Origin: an uncultured Christensenella sp.
GTDB taxonomy: Bacteria > Bacillota > Clostridia > Christensenellales > Pumilibacteraceae
Assembly: GCA_910579205.1 (NCBI GenBank)
Contig: CAJTTD010000006.1
Coordinates: forward strand, 62,001 to 126,000
Length of the DNA: 64,000 nucleotides
Reading direction: 5' to 3'
The position numbers and the translations under genes were made by a program. Below the pieces are notes generated by a model, which saw nothing but the letters and a program-made list of their open reading frames with translations, searched no databases and was not told the origin of the DNA. Below are positions 53,374 through 62,004 of the stretch, piece by piece; the first letter of the stretch is position 1; the number at the start of each line of letters is the position of its first letter.

Positions 53374-53985
53374 ATGCACAAGATACTTGTAGTGGAGGAC
53401 GACGAGAGCATAAAGCGCGAGCTTACCGCGCTTCTTTCGTCAAACGGGTATGCGGTGGTTGACGCTCCGCCGTGCGATCTCGCTTTGCTCGACGTAAATC
53501 TTCCCCAAACGAGCGGATTCGATCTGTGTAGGCGGTTGCGCACCGAGCACAAATGCCCGGTTATATTTTTGACGGCACGAGACAGCGCCGAGGACGAGAT
53601 AATAGGTTTCGGCGTGGGCGCGGACGATTACATCCGCAAGCCGTATAACGCGTCGGTGCTGCTCATGCGCATAGCTCGGCTGTTTAATTCCGCCAAGCCC
53701 GCCGTGCTGACCGCCGACGGCTTGACATTGGATCTTTCCGACATGAGCGTCGAGTACGGCGGGACACGCGCGGAACTCACCAAAAACGAAACGCGCATAC
53801 TTGCGTGCTTGATACAAAACGGGCTGTGCACCAAAGAAAAACTGTTGGAAGAGCTGTGGAACGACAGTTTGTACATCGACGAGAACACATTGTATGTAAA
53901 CATAGGCAGGCTGCGCGACAAGCTTAAAGGCATAGGTGCGGACGGATTCGTGCGCACCGTGCGCGGCGTGGGGTACAGATTATGA
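53374..53985 (+). CDS. OmpR-family response regulator (BceR-like), shortened receiver
   Basis: 203 residues. Receiver domain: VVEDD (acidic pair near 8-10), phospho-acceptor Asp in LALLDVNLPQTSGFDL (D40), Thr in VIFLTARDS and Lys in YIRKPYN. The stretch GYAVVDAPPCDLALLD lacks the usual helix alpha-2, placing the Asp about 11 residues early. The C-terminal winged helix (about 110-203) is normal (LTKNETRILACLIQN, DENTLYVNIGRLRDKL). GGAGG precedes ATG 53374. It overlaps the kinase gene by 4 bases and heads a bceRSAB-type module for sensing and removing peptide antibiotics. Confidence 0.9.
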   Translation: MHKILVVEDDESIKRELTALLSSNGYAVVDAPPCDLALLDVNLPQTSGFDLCRRLRTEHKCPVIFLTARDSAEDEIIGFGVGADDYIRKPYNASVLLMRIARLFNSAKPAVLTADGLTLDLSDMSVEYGGTRAELTKNETRILACLIQNGLCTKEKLLEELWNDSLYIDENTLYVNIGRLRDKLKGIGADGFVRTVRGVGYRL

Positions 53986-54965
53986 AGTTCAGAGAGTACG
54001 CGGCAAGCAAAGCGGCGGCGCTGTGCATGTCGGCTTTAGCCGCCATTGTGTGGGGCATTTTCGCATACTTGACGGGGGCGGCTCCCGTCTTGCTGTGGCT
54101 CAGCGAGGGATTTTTCGTAGCCGCAGTCGTATTGCGTTACGTCGTCGGCTACGCGCTTGCAAAAAAGAAGCTTGACAAATTGCAAAAATGCATGGACGGG
54201 CTGTCGGACAAATACCTTTTGGGCGAGATGCTGGAAAAACCGTTCGACGCTACCGAGTACGAATATTATTCGGTCATGAGCGCGGTGTCGCGCTCGGCTA
54301 TAGGCGCGGTAAAAAACGCCGAACGCGAAAAAGAAGAATACATGCAGTTCGTAGAGCAGTGGATACACGAGATAAAAACGCCGCTTACCGCGTGCTCTCT
54401 GATATGCGACAACGGCGCGGACGCGGTAAAGATAAAGCGCGAGCTTAAGCGCGCGGACAATCTTACCGACAGCGCGCTGTATTATGCGCGACTGAGAAAA
54501 CCCGAAACGGATACTGTCATTGCGCAGTGCGATGTGTCATGTCTGATAGCCGAAGCGATAAAAAGCCAGCGCGAACTGCTTGTCGCGGCTAAGATAAGCG
54601 TGGAGACAAACGGCGACTTTTCTGTGTTCACCGACGGGAAGTCGGTCGTGTTCGTAATAAAACAGCTTCTTATAAACTGCGCCAAGTATTGCGCGGGCTG
54701 CCGCGTAACTATAACGGCGGCAGACGGAACGATAACGGTTGCCGATAACGGCATAGGCATTGCTGCGCACGAACTGCCGCGCATAACCGCTCGCGGGTTT
54801 ACGGGCGAAGCGGGGCGCAAGGCGGGCAGCACGGGCATGGGGCTTTACATCGCGTCGGAAATATGCAAGCGCATAGGTATTTCGTTTTCGGTTATATCGG
54901 AACTCGGCAAAGGCACGACGTTTGAACTCAAGTTCGATAGGACAAACGACCTTACGAAAATGTAA
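53982..54965 (+). CDS. Intramembrane-sensing histidine kinase (BceS-like)
   Basis: 327 residues. Two transmembrane helices (about 10-28 and 35-57) with almost no outside loop, the mark of BceS-type kinases that sense through the partner permease. The phospho-acceptor His is in EQWIHEIKTPLTA (about 126); the ATP-binding domain has the N box (LLINCAKYC), VADNGIGI and GSTGMGLYIASEI. Starts at ATG 53982 overlapping the regulator stop. Its 3' end carries a dyad (54951-54966) that may be the regulator's binding site. Confidence 0.9.
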   Translation: MKFREYAASKAAALCMSALAAIVWGIFAYLTGAAPVLLWLSEGFFVAAVVLRYVVGYALAKKKLDKLQKCMDGLSDKYLLGEMLEKPFDATEYEYYSVMSAVSRSAIGAVKNAEREKEEYMQFVEQWIHEIKTPLTACSLICDNGADAVKIKRELKRADNLTDSALYYARLRKPETDTVIAQCDVSCLIAEAIKSQRELLVAAKISVETNGDFSVFTDGKSVVFVIKQLLINCAKYCAGCRVTITAADGTITVADNGIGIAAHELPRITARGFTGEAGRKAGSTGMGLYIASEICKRIGISFSVISELGKGTTFELKFDRTNDLTKM

Positions 54966-54966
54966 G
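54951..54966 (+). promoter_or_regulatory. Candidate BceR-type operator
   Basis: CTTAC-gaaaat-GTAAG, a 5-bp perfect dyad covering the end of the kinase gene, 43 bases upstream of TATAAT (55010-55015). That -10 has no good -35 box, as expected for an activator-dependent promoter. BceR-type regulators bind inverted repeats in such a position; binding here is inference. Confidence 0.5.
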
Positions 54967-55060
54967 ATAATATACGGTAAGCGTTAGAAAATTCACGCTT
55001 GTTTTGCGGTATAATGGGCATATACAAAAAAAGGAGCGCGCGGACTGCGCGGAAAGCGGC

Positions 55061-55825
55061 ATGGACAAAATACTGCAAGTAAAAGACGTAACAAAATATT
55101 ACAACGGCGGCGCGGCGGTAACAAAAGCGCTCGACGGCATATCGTTCGATGTGGCGAGCGGCGAGTTTGTGGCTGTGATGGGCGCGAGCGGTTCGGGCAA
55201 GAGCACTCTTCTCAACGTGATATCCACTATCGATAGGGTGAGTTCGGGCAGCATATTGCTCGACGGATGCGATCTTTGCAACAGCAAGGAAAACGAGCTT
55301 GCGGCGTTCAGACGCGAAAAGCTGGGATTCGTTTTTCAAGATTACAATCTTCTCGATACGCTTACCGTGGAAGAGAATATAGCTCTGCCCTTTAATCTCA
55401 TGCGAAGATCGGCTCAAGAGACTGCGGAAGCCGTGCAAAAGGCGGCGGCGGAACTCGGTATATCCGATCAGTTGAAAAAATTCCCATCCGAACTGTCGGG
55501 CGGGCAAAAGCAGCGCGCGGCGTGCGCTCGAGCGGTGATAACAAAGCCGTCGATCATACTCGCCGACGAACCGACGGGCGCTTTGGACAGCGCCAATTCC
55601 AAGCAGTTGATGAAGACCTTTCAAATGATGAACGAAGGGTTGGGTTCGACTATCCTCGCGGTTACGCACGACAGTTCGGTGGGCAGTTACGCCAGCCGCG
55701 TGCTGTTTTTAAAGGACGGCAAGATTTGGAGCGAGGTAGTGCGCGGCGAGCGTTCGCGCAAGGAGATGTACGCGGAGATATTGTCGGTAACGGCGGCGCT
55801 GGGAGGGGAGAACGATGCTTGCTAA
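55061..55825 (+). CDS. Bce-type ABC transporter ATPase
   Basis: 254 residues, of the MacB/LolD-like class. Walker A GASGSGKSTLLN (about 42-53), Q-loop FVFQDYNLLDTL, signature LSGGQKQRAACARA (about 146), Walker B ILADEPTGALD (about 166), H-loop AVTHDS. Pairs with the 10-helix permease that starts 11 bases before this stop. ATG 55061 is chosen because the family begins with short M-x-x-[IVL]-L-x-V-x-D-V; the AAAGGAG at 55031 is too far away and no better start lies near it. Confidence 0.9.
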   Translation: MDKILQVKDVTKYYNGGAAVTKALDGISFDVASGEFVAVMGASGSGKSTLLNVISTIDRVSSGSILLDGCDLCNSKENELAAFRREKLGFVFQDYNLLDTLTVEENIALPFNLMRRSAQETAEAVQKAAAELGISDQLKKFPSELSGGQKQRAACARAVITKPSIILADEPTGALDSANSKQLMKTFQMMNEGLGSTILAVTHDSSVGSYASRVLFLKDGKIWSEVVRGERSRKEMYAEILSVTAALGGENDAC

Positions 55826-57779
55826 ACTCGCTCTGAGAAACGTGCGCCGACAGCTCGGCAATTACTTGATATACTTTATAACCGTATCGTTCACCGTGGC
55901 GCTCATGTTTGCCGTAAACGGCATCATTTTTGAAAACAATCTGACAACGAGAGCCGAAACGTCGGCGGAGATAAAAAGCACGCTCATATTCGCTACGGTG
56001 GCGGTGGCTGTCATTGTGGCGTTTATACTCGGCTACGCCACGTCGTATATGCTCAAACTGCGCAAGCGCGAATTCGGAACGTACTTGACGCTCGGCATGA
56101 CGCGCAAAAACATTCTGTCGCTGTTTATATGGGAGACGCTTTTGCTCTTTGTCGTGTCGCTTGCCGTAGGCTTCGCTTTGGGGCTTGCTTTTTATCAAGG
56201 CGTAACGGCTGTAGTGGTCAACCTTATGGACGTGGAATTCGTACTGTCGGCATATCCCTTAAAGGGCGCGCTGTTGACGGTGGGGCTTGTTGCGCTTATA
56301 TTTTTGCTGTCGAGCTTGACTTCCGCCATGTACTTGATGCGCGTAAAGATACACGACCTCATCTACGGCGGTGTAAAGTCCAAGAAAAAAGTGCGCTTCC
56401 CCGTGGCGTGGTTGATCGCGGCTATCGTCGCGCTCGCTACAGTAGTCGTCGGTGTGGTAATGTTTTACAAAGGGCTCAAGGGCGGCATGGACGGGAGCAT
56501 GAGCTATGCGGCATGGTTGGTATTCGTATCGATAGTTCTCGTTGCCGTCGGTGTGGTCGTGTTTCACATAGGTCTTGCCAAAAGCGCGGTAAATTTACTG
56601 TTGAGATGGAAGCGTTTTAAAAGCATAGGCGCTAACACGTTCACGCTGCGCAAGCTTTCCGAAAAGCTCAATACCAACGCCGTTGCGTCGGGCGTGCTCG
56701 CCTTTTTGCTCGCGTTTGCGGTGATCGGCTCTAATGTGTCGTTTGTAATGCAGATAAGCAACGAAGCATTTGTGGATCAGTATTACCCGTACGACATAAG
56801 CGTTCTGTCTCGCGCCGACGACAAAGACGCTATACCGCGCGACGAGGCGGAGCGGGCGATAGAAAAGTATTCGCCCATCAAGAGCCGCGAATACTTTGAC
56901 GTGTATACCGATAACAGACGTTACTTGGTAGATCATGTCGACACGAGCGCGCCGCGCGACCTCTGCGACGAGTATTTGACCGAATCGGATTTCAATAGGA
57001 TATACGGTCCGATAGGATTTAAGCCCATAGAACTCGACGGCGGGTTTGTGATGTTGAGCAATATCGAGAGTTTAAAGGGCGACTTCACTTCCGCCAAGCT
57101 CGACCTGTGCGGCAGAACGCTTGACTTTAAGGGCTGGTACGATTGTCCCGAAGTGGGATACGACTTTATTGCAGCAGTCGTTCCCGACGACGCCGTTTGC
57201 GGAATGGACGTGTACTATACGGGCGCGGCGTATATGCTCGAAAATGCGCGGTACGATGCTATGTCGCTGCACGACGACTTGCTCCGTTCGTACACGATCT
57301 ACTTTGATGACGGCACGTCGTACGAAGTAATGCTGTGCGAGCATTCCATTCGCGAGTATGCGCGGTTGAGCCGCAATTCGGTTAGCGCGGTGTTTATAGT
57401 GGCGGCTCTTTACGTAGCGGTAACGTTCGTCTTTATGGTCATGGCGCTGTTGGCGCTCAAAACGCTGTCCGACTCGGGCGACGATAAACGTCGGTTCGAT
57501 ACGATATACCGATTGGGCGCGAGCCGAAAAGACAGAAACGGCGCGCTGTTCGGTCAGACATTCTCGTTCTTCTTTATGCCGTTCATACTGCCGCTTTTGC
57601 TCAGTATACCCGCGGGCTTTATATGCTCGTCGCTCATGACTATGATGGGTCTGACGGCAATGGCGGGCAAAGCCGCCGCCGCGTCCGCGGTGATAGCCGT
57701 AGTAGTAACGGCAATATACGCGCTGTACTTTATGTCTACTTATCTTATACTGAAACGCAACGTGATAAAACGCAGTTGA
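55815..57779 (+). CDS. Bce-type ABC permease (FtsX-like)
   Basis: 654 residues with about ten transmembrane helices: one near the N-terminus, three around 55-175, two around 200-260, one near 290-310, then a soluble outside domain of about 200 residues (about 325-525) and three at the end. This large loop between helices 7 and 8 is diagnostic of BceB-type permeases, which free lipid II-cycle targets from peptide antibiotics and pass the signal to the kinase. GGGAGGG precedes ATG 55815. The drug specificity is unknown. Confidence 0.9.
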   Translation: MLAKLALRNVRRQLGNYLIYFITVSFTVALMFAVNGIIFENNLTTRAETSAEIKSTLIFATVAVAVIVAFILGYATSYMLKLRKREFGTYLTLGMTRKNILSLFIWETLLLFVVSLAVGFALGLAFYQGVTAVVVNLMDVEFVLSAYPLKGALLTVGLVALIFLLSSLTSAMYLMRVKIHDLIYGGVKSKKKVRFPVAWLIAAIVALATVVVGVVMFYKGLKGGMDGSMSYAAWLVFVSIVLVAVGVVVFHIGLAKSAVNLLLRWKRFKSIGANTFTLRKLSEKLNTNAVASGVLAFLLAFAVIGSNVSFVMQISNEAFVDQYYPYDISVLSRADDKDAIPRDEAERAIEKYSPIKSREYFDVYTDNRRYLVDHVDTSAPRDLCDEYLTESDFNRIYGPIGFKPIELDGGFVMLSNIESLKGDFTSAKLDLCGRTLDFKGWYDCPEVGYDFIAAVVPDDAVCGMDVYYTGAAYMLENARYDAMSLHDDLLRSYTIYFDDGTSYEVMLCEHSIREYARLSRNSVSAVFIVAALYVAVTFVFMVMALLALKTLSDSGDDKRRFDTIYRLGASRKDRNGALFGQTFSFFFMPFILPLLLSIPAGFICSSLMTMMGLTAMAGKAAAASAVIAVVVTAIYALYFMSTYLILKRNVIKRS

Positions 57780-57795
57780 TATAGTCCTGCGCGCA

Positions 57796-57840
57796 AGAAA
57801 AAAACGGGATCGCAACATGTTTTGCGCCCCCGTTTTTTTA
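57796..57840 (+). terminator. Intrinsic terminator of the Bce-like module
   Basis: An A-run plus ACGGG pairs with CCCGT plus a run of seven T residues; an inner CGCAA / TTGCG helix extends the stem. Confidence 0.8.
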
Positions 57841-57879
57841 TTGATTTTCAAATAATTGCGCGCAAAACGAATAAAATTA

Positions 57880-57908
57880 TTGCGTAATCGTATACAAAAT
57901 GATATAAT
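57880..57908 (+). promoter_or_regulatory. Promoter of the DUF1538/PII operon
   Basis: TTGCGT (57880-57885), 17-base spacer, TATAAT (57903-57908). The leader of about 90 bases contains a GC-rich hairpin (AGCGGCG... / ...CGCCGTT, about 57921-57960); no riboswitch class is recognised. Confidence 0.7.
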
Positions 57909-58003
57909 GGGTACAAGTTAAGCGGCGTTAAAAGCGACCGACGTCGGCGACCGCCGCCGTTAAAGGAGCAAAGCTTTAAGCCCGAGCTTAAGGCATTGGA
58001 TAG

Positions 58004-59545
58004 ATGAAAAGAGTGCTCAACAAACTGCGCGAAGCGTTTATATCGGTATTGCCCGTTACGGTGATAGTGCTTTTGCTATGCGCTACTCCGCTCGTGAGTT
58101 TGTCGGGAACCGAGATAGCGGTTTTTTGCGTATCCGCGGTGTTTCTCGTATTGGGGATAGGACTGTTCAATATAGGCGCGGATCTTGCCATGACGCCCAT
58201 GGGCGAGCATATAGGCAGCGGTCTTACCAAATCAAAAAAGATAACGGTGCTGTTGGTGGTGTGCTTTTTGATGGGCGTGCTTATAACGGTTGCCGAACCC
58301 GACCTTTCGGTACTTGCGGGACAAGTAAAGGACGTGATGAACAGTACCGTCCTTATAATAACCGTGGGCATTGGCGTGGGCGCGTTTTTGCTTATTGCAG
58401 TCGTCAAAATAATCACGCGCAAAGACCTATCCATGATGCTCATGTTCTTTTACATGGTGCTGTTTATGCTGTGCGCGTTATGCGCTCTGCCCGCATTCGA
58501 TAAGTCGAGCTTTCTTTCGCTCATATTCGACAGCGGCGGCGTAACTACCGGACCTATTACCGTTCCGTTCATAATGGCGCTCGGCGTGGGCATTGCCACA
58601 ACGATAGGCGGAAAAAACAGCAGCGAAAACAGCTTCGGGCTTGTTGCGTTATGTTCTATAGGACCTATCCTCGCGGTGGCTACTCTCTCGCTCACCGCTA
58701 ACGGTTCGCCGCAAATGGGAACGCCCGACTATACAGTGCAGTCCGAGCTTGGGAACTTCGGGCATATACTATTGGATACGTGTCGAGAGGTGGTGGTCGC
58801 GCTCGCTCTGATAGTGCTGTTTTTTGCCATATTGCAGCGGTTCGTGCTCAAGCTGCCCAAAAAGAAGATAATACATATTATAATAGGCATCGTGTATACG
58901 TTTGTGGGGCTTGTCGTGTTTTTGACGGCGGTCAAGGTCGGGTTCATGCCTATCGGCTTGGAACTTGGCAAACAGCTCGCGGGCAATGAGATAGCATTGG
59001 TCGTGTTCGGGCTCGTTATCGGCATGGTGGTCGTGCTTGCAGAGCCGGCGATCCACGTTTTGAATAGGCAAGTGGAAGAAGTTACGGGCGGCGGCGTTAC
59101 CAAGCGCGCAATGCTTATCGCGCTGTGCGTGGGCGTGGGGCTTGCGATAGCGCTGTCCATGATACGCATAATCTTTGGATTTTCGGTGCTTTACTATCTT
59201 ATTCCCGGATATTTGATATCGCTCGGACTGTCCTTTTTCGTGCCTAAACTGTATACGGCGATAGCGTTCGACTCGGGCGGCGTAGCGAGCGGTCCGCTCA
59301 CGTCGAGCTTTATACTCCCGCTCGCGATAGGCGCGTGTTCTGTCATAGCCGACGGCGAGATACTCAGTCTTGCGTTCGGCGTTGTGGCAATGGTCGCAAT
59401 GATACCGCTCATATCCATTCAGACCCTCGGCTTTAAAGCGATAATGTCGGCTAAAGCGCGGCAGCGCATAACGATTAAACGCATACTTGCAGCCGACGAC
59501 GAGCAGATAATCAATTTTGCTTGGGAGAACAAGAATGCTAAGTAA
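58004..59545 (+). CDS. DUF1538 membrane protein (two-repeat)
   Basis: 513 residues, about 12 transmembrane segments arranged as two similar halves: FNIGADLAMTPMGEHIG...GVLITVAEPDLSVLA in the first and LVIGMVVVLAEPAIHVL in the second, each followed by a FDSGGVxxGP motif (FDSGGVTTGPITVPF and FDSGGVASGPLTSSF). This is the DUF1538 layout and looks like an inverted-repeat transporter, but the substrate is unknown. The two following genes encode PII-like proteins. The ribosome site is not clear; ATG 58004 is the only sensible start. Confidence 0.85.
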   Translation: MKRVLNKLREAFISVLPVTVIVLLLCATPLVSLSGTEIAVFCVSAVFLVLGIGLFNIGADLAMTPMGEHIGSGLTKSKKITVLLVVCFLMGVLITVAEPDLSVLAGQVKDVMNSTVLIITVGIGVGAFLLIAVVKIITRKDLSMMLMFFYMVLFMLCALCALPAFDKSSFLSLIFDSGGVTTGPITVPFIMALGVGIATTIGGKNSSENSFGLVALCSIGPILAVATLSLTANGSPQMGTPDYTVQSELGNFGHILLDTCREVVVALALIVLFFAILQRFVLKLPKKKIIHIIIGIVYTFVGLVVFLTAVKVGFMPIGLELGKQLAGNEIALVVFGLVIGMVVVLAEPAIHVLNRQVEEVTGGGVTKRAMLIALCVGVGLAIALSMIRIIFGFSVLYYLIPGYLISLGLSFFVPKLYTAIAFDSGGVASGPLTSSFILPLAIGACSVIADGEILSLAFGVVAMVAMIPLISIQTLGFKAIMSAKARQRITIKRILAADDEQIINFAWENKNAK

Positions 59546-60191
59546 AAAAGACAAGGATAAGATCAAAGAGCGTATTGCCGCAAAAGTAGCGCAAAAATTG
59601 GAAGAGTACCGCGCAGAGCAACGGGCTGCGGAAGCCGAAAGCAAAGAAAAAACGCATAAGCGCGCAAAACAGAAACAAGAAAAAACCGCGAAAGATAAAA
59701 GTACGGTCCGATCCAAAACGGCAAAAGCGTTAAAGACGCAAAAGGAAAAAGCGTCGGGCGCGGTAAAAGCCGTGCGCCAAACGGCAGCTAAACGGCGCAG
59801 CGAGCGCAAGTCGGCGACAGCCAACAACACGGTAAAAGAAAATCGGCTCGAACTGCTTATTACCATAGTCAACCGCAGTAAGGGTGAGTATTACGTAGAT
59901 CTGCTCCAGTCGTTTGACGTAAATTTGCAGTTTGTAGAACTCGGTCAAGGCACTGCGGACGAGCATATGCTGTCCGCTTTCGGACTTAACGACTCGGACA
60001 AAGCGGTCATTTTCAGCGTTATCCAAGAGAGCAAACTGCAAGACGCTCTCAACATGTTGGAAAACAAATTCGCCACCATAAAAAACGGCAAGGGCATAGC
60101 TTACACCGTGCCGCTCAGCGGAGTGGTGGGTACTCTTATATTCGGATTTTTAAGCAATAACAGAAAGGCGGTCAAGGAAAACAAACAATGA
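59535..60191 (+). CDS. PII-like signalling protein with basic N-terminal extension
   Basis: 218 residues. The first about 100 are a Lys/Ala/Glu/Arg-rich, probably helical tail; the C-terminal about 110 residues are PII-like (LELLITIVNRSKGEYYVDLLQ; DSDKAVIFSVIQESKLQDAL; KNGKGIAYTVPLSGVVG). The T-loop is short and lacks a Tyr uridylylation site. GGGAGA precedes ATG 59535, and the gene overlaps the DUF1538 stop by 11 bases and the next PII gene by 4, so all three are coupled. It likely regulates the transporter; this is inference. Confidence 0.8.
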   Translation: MLSKKDKDKIKERIAAKVAQKLEEYRAEQRAAEAESKEKTHKRAKQKQEKTAKDKSTVRSKTAKALKTQKEKASGAVKAVRQTAAKRRSERKSATANNTVKENRLELLITIVNRSKGEYYVDLLQSFDVNLQFVELGQGTADEHMLSAFGLNDSDKAVIFSVIQESKLQDALNMLENKFATIKNGKGIAYTVPLSGVVGTLIFGFLSNNRKAVKENKQ

Positions 60192-60655
60192 ACGGCAAGT
60201 ACGAACTTATATTGTGCATAGTAAACACGGGCTTTTCCGACACCGTCATGGACGCTGCCAAGGAAAAGGGCGCGCGCGGCGGCACGGTCATACATGCACG
60301 CGGCACAGCCAATAAAGAGGCGGAAGAGTTTTTTCACATAACCATCCAGCCCGACAAAGAGATAGTCATGATCTTAGTCCCCGCGGAGATACGGGACGAC
60401 GTTTTGCATGCGCTGTATCAGTCGGCGGGACTTAAGACGGACGGACAGGGCATAGCGTTTGCCTTGCCCGTGAACAACGTTGTCGGCTTGAGCCAAGCGG
60501 CGGACGGCGATAAGAAGCGCCGCGCGGACAAGTCGGAAGAGACGGCTGCTACGAACGCAGACATCCAAGCATCGCCCGCATCGGAAACAAACGAGGCGGA
60601 CGGCGCGGAAACGAGGGGAGATGAAACGCCGACGGCGACCGACGACGCACGATAA
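60188..60655 (+). CDS. PII-family regulatory protein
   Basis: 155 residues. Residues 1-100 are a PII domain: YELILCIVNTGFSDTVMDAA, T-loop GARGGTVIHARGT, B-loop region KEIVMILVPAEIRDDVLHAL and C-loop GQGIAFALPVNNVVGL. The last 50 residues are a polar, Glu/Ala-rich tail. The GARGGTVIHARG motif is close to classical GlnK, although no Tyr51-type residue is visible. ATGA overlap with the preceding gene. Confidence 0.88.
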   Translation: MNGKYELILCIVNTGFSDTVMDAAKEKGARGGTVIHARGTANKEAEEFFHITIQPDKEIVMILVPAEIRDDVLHALYQSAGLKTDGQGIAFALPVNNVVGLSQAADGDKKRRADKSEETAATNADIQASPASETNEADGAETRGDETPTATDDAR

Positions 60656-60666
60656 GCGAAACTACG

Positions 60667-61713
60667 ATGAAAGACTATTATAGGATATTGAATATCGCTC
60701 CGTCCGCTACGGACGACGACGTAAAGCGCAGTTACCGCGCGCTTGCAAAACAGTATCATCCCGATACCAACAGAGGCGACAACAATGCGGCGGCGCGGTT
60801 CTCCGAAATAACCGAAGCGTACGACATACTGGGCGACGGCATAAAACGCGCGGCATACGATAAACGCTGTGAGCAAGAGCGAGCGCAAAGAGCCGCGCAA
60901 TCGACGACGGCGCAGAGCGAACGGTTCAAAGCGCAAGTGCGCGCGGAGGTCGGCAAGCAGCTCGCCGTCGTGCGCGATAGAGCTTACGCCGCGGGACACG
61001 AACGCGGCATGGCGGAGTGCAAAGCGAGCGCCGATAAAGCCGTTGCAAAGCTCAATGCGGATATACGCGCTCTCGGCGCTGCAAACAAGCAACTTAAAAC
61101 GGAACTTGCACGGTCGGAGCGCGCAAGACGCGATGTCGAGCAAGAACTGTTCGATCGCGATAGGTCGGCAGCGGAATGCACGGTCAAAATAACCGAACTC
61201 GAGCATAAGCATGCTGCGCTTTACGATGCATTCGAAAAGCTCGGTAGGCTGGGCGTTTTGGACGACGAGCGGGTGCGCGACGCGATCGGCGACGAAATTA
61301 TAACCGCGCTTAAGAGCGGCACAACGACAAATGCCAAAAAAGCAGTACAGGACGAAAGCCGCGCATCGGGCGGAGAAATAACGCACAGCAAACGCTTAGG
61401 CAGGATAGTGCTCGAAAATATACAACTGTTAAAGACGGCAGCGGTGGACGGCAATCCCGACGCGCAGAATGAGCTTGGCAAAATGTATTATTACGGTATC
61501 AAGGTCATACGCGACTTTAAGGCGGCGGTGTATTGGTTCAACGAGGCGGTCAAGTCCAAGCATTACGGCGCAATGTATAATCTTGGCGTTTGCTTTGTCA
61601 ACGGCGAAGGCGCTACCAAAAACGAAAGCGTCGGTCAAGGGTATATCCGACAGGCCGTGCAGCTCGGCAATATCGAACCGAAAAAATCGGGCAAAAAATA
61701 TACTGTAATGTAA
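60667..61713 (+). CDS. J-domain protein with coiled coil and Sel1 repeats (paralogue)
   Basis: 348 residues. J domain at about 3-68 with HPD (KQYHPDTNRGD), coiled coil about 70-200, and two C-terminal Sel1 repeats (NPDAQNELGKMYYYG; YGAMYNLGVCFVNGEG). The coiled coil shares AYAAGHERGMAE and VEQELFDRDRS with AYQMGHERGFSE and LEQELFNRDRE of the 51618 protein, showing common origin; the second J-like unit is missing here. No Shine-Dalgarno site is obvious before ATG 60667, 11 bases after the PII stop. Followed by a terminator. Confidence 0.85.
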   Translation: MKDYYRILNIAPSATDDDVKRSYRALAKQYHPDTNRGDNNAAARFSEITEAYDILGDGIKRAAYDKRCEQERAQRAAQSTTAQSERFKAQVRAEVGKQLAVVRDRAYAAGHERGMAECKASADKAVAKLNADIRALGAANKQLKTELARSERARRDVEQELFDRDRSAAECTVKITELEHKHAALYDAFEKLGRLGVLDDERVRDAIGDEIITALKSGTTTNAKKAVQDESRASGGEITHSKRLGRIVLENIQLLKTAAVDGNPDAQNELGKMYYYGIKVIRDFKAAVYWFNEAVKSKHYGAMYNLGVCFVNGEGATKNESVGQGYIRQAVQLGNIEPKKSGKKYTVM

Positions 61714-61715
61714 AT

Positions 61716-61751
61716 AAAAAACAGCGGAGCTATTGCTTCGCTGTTTTTTAT
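61716..61751 (+). terminator. Intrinsic terminator
   Basis: ACAGCGGAGC (61721-61730) / GCTTCGCTGT (61735-61744) with an A-run before and six T residues after, so it can serve both directions. Confidence 0.9.
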
Positions 61752-61792
61752 GCGTTATTGCGACCGAAGCCGCAAAACGCCGTCGCATCGCC

Positions 61793-61945
61793 TTAGTTCA
61801 TTTCGAAGTGGCTGTTGGCATGACGCGTGGGAGGCATTCTGTCGCCTTTCTTTACGCGCACGGTGCCTACGCAGCGACCGTTTTGAGCGATGATGTTGTA
61901 TTCGCCGGTTTTGGGGGCTATCTTGCCCGATGTCAGCTTATCCAT
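61793..61945 (-). CDS. YjzC-like small protein
   Basis: 50 residues. The pattern SGKIAPKTGEYNII...VRVKKGDRMPPTRHANSHFE resembles YjzC-type small proteins of Bacillota (GxxAPxxGxY...KGDxxPP). Function unknown; a structural or nucleic-acid-binding role is conceivable. GAGGAGG lies before ATG 61945 on the minus strand, ruling out the longer frame to 62056. Confidence 0.7.
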   Translation of the reverse strand: MDKLTSGKIAPKTGEYNIIAQNGRCVGTVRVKKGDRMPPTRHANSHFEMN

Positions 61946-62004
61946 TCCTCTTCCTCCTCGAGTATTAGTATGTCGAATTTTGTCGGAATTATGCGGAACG
62001 GATA

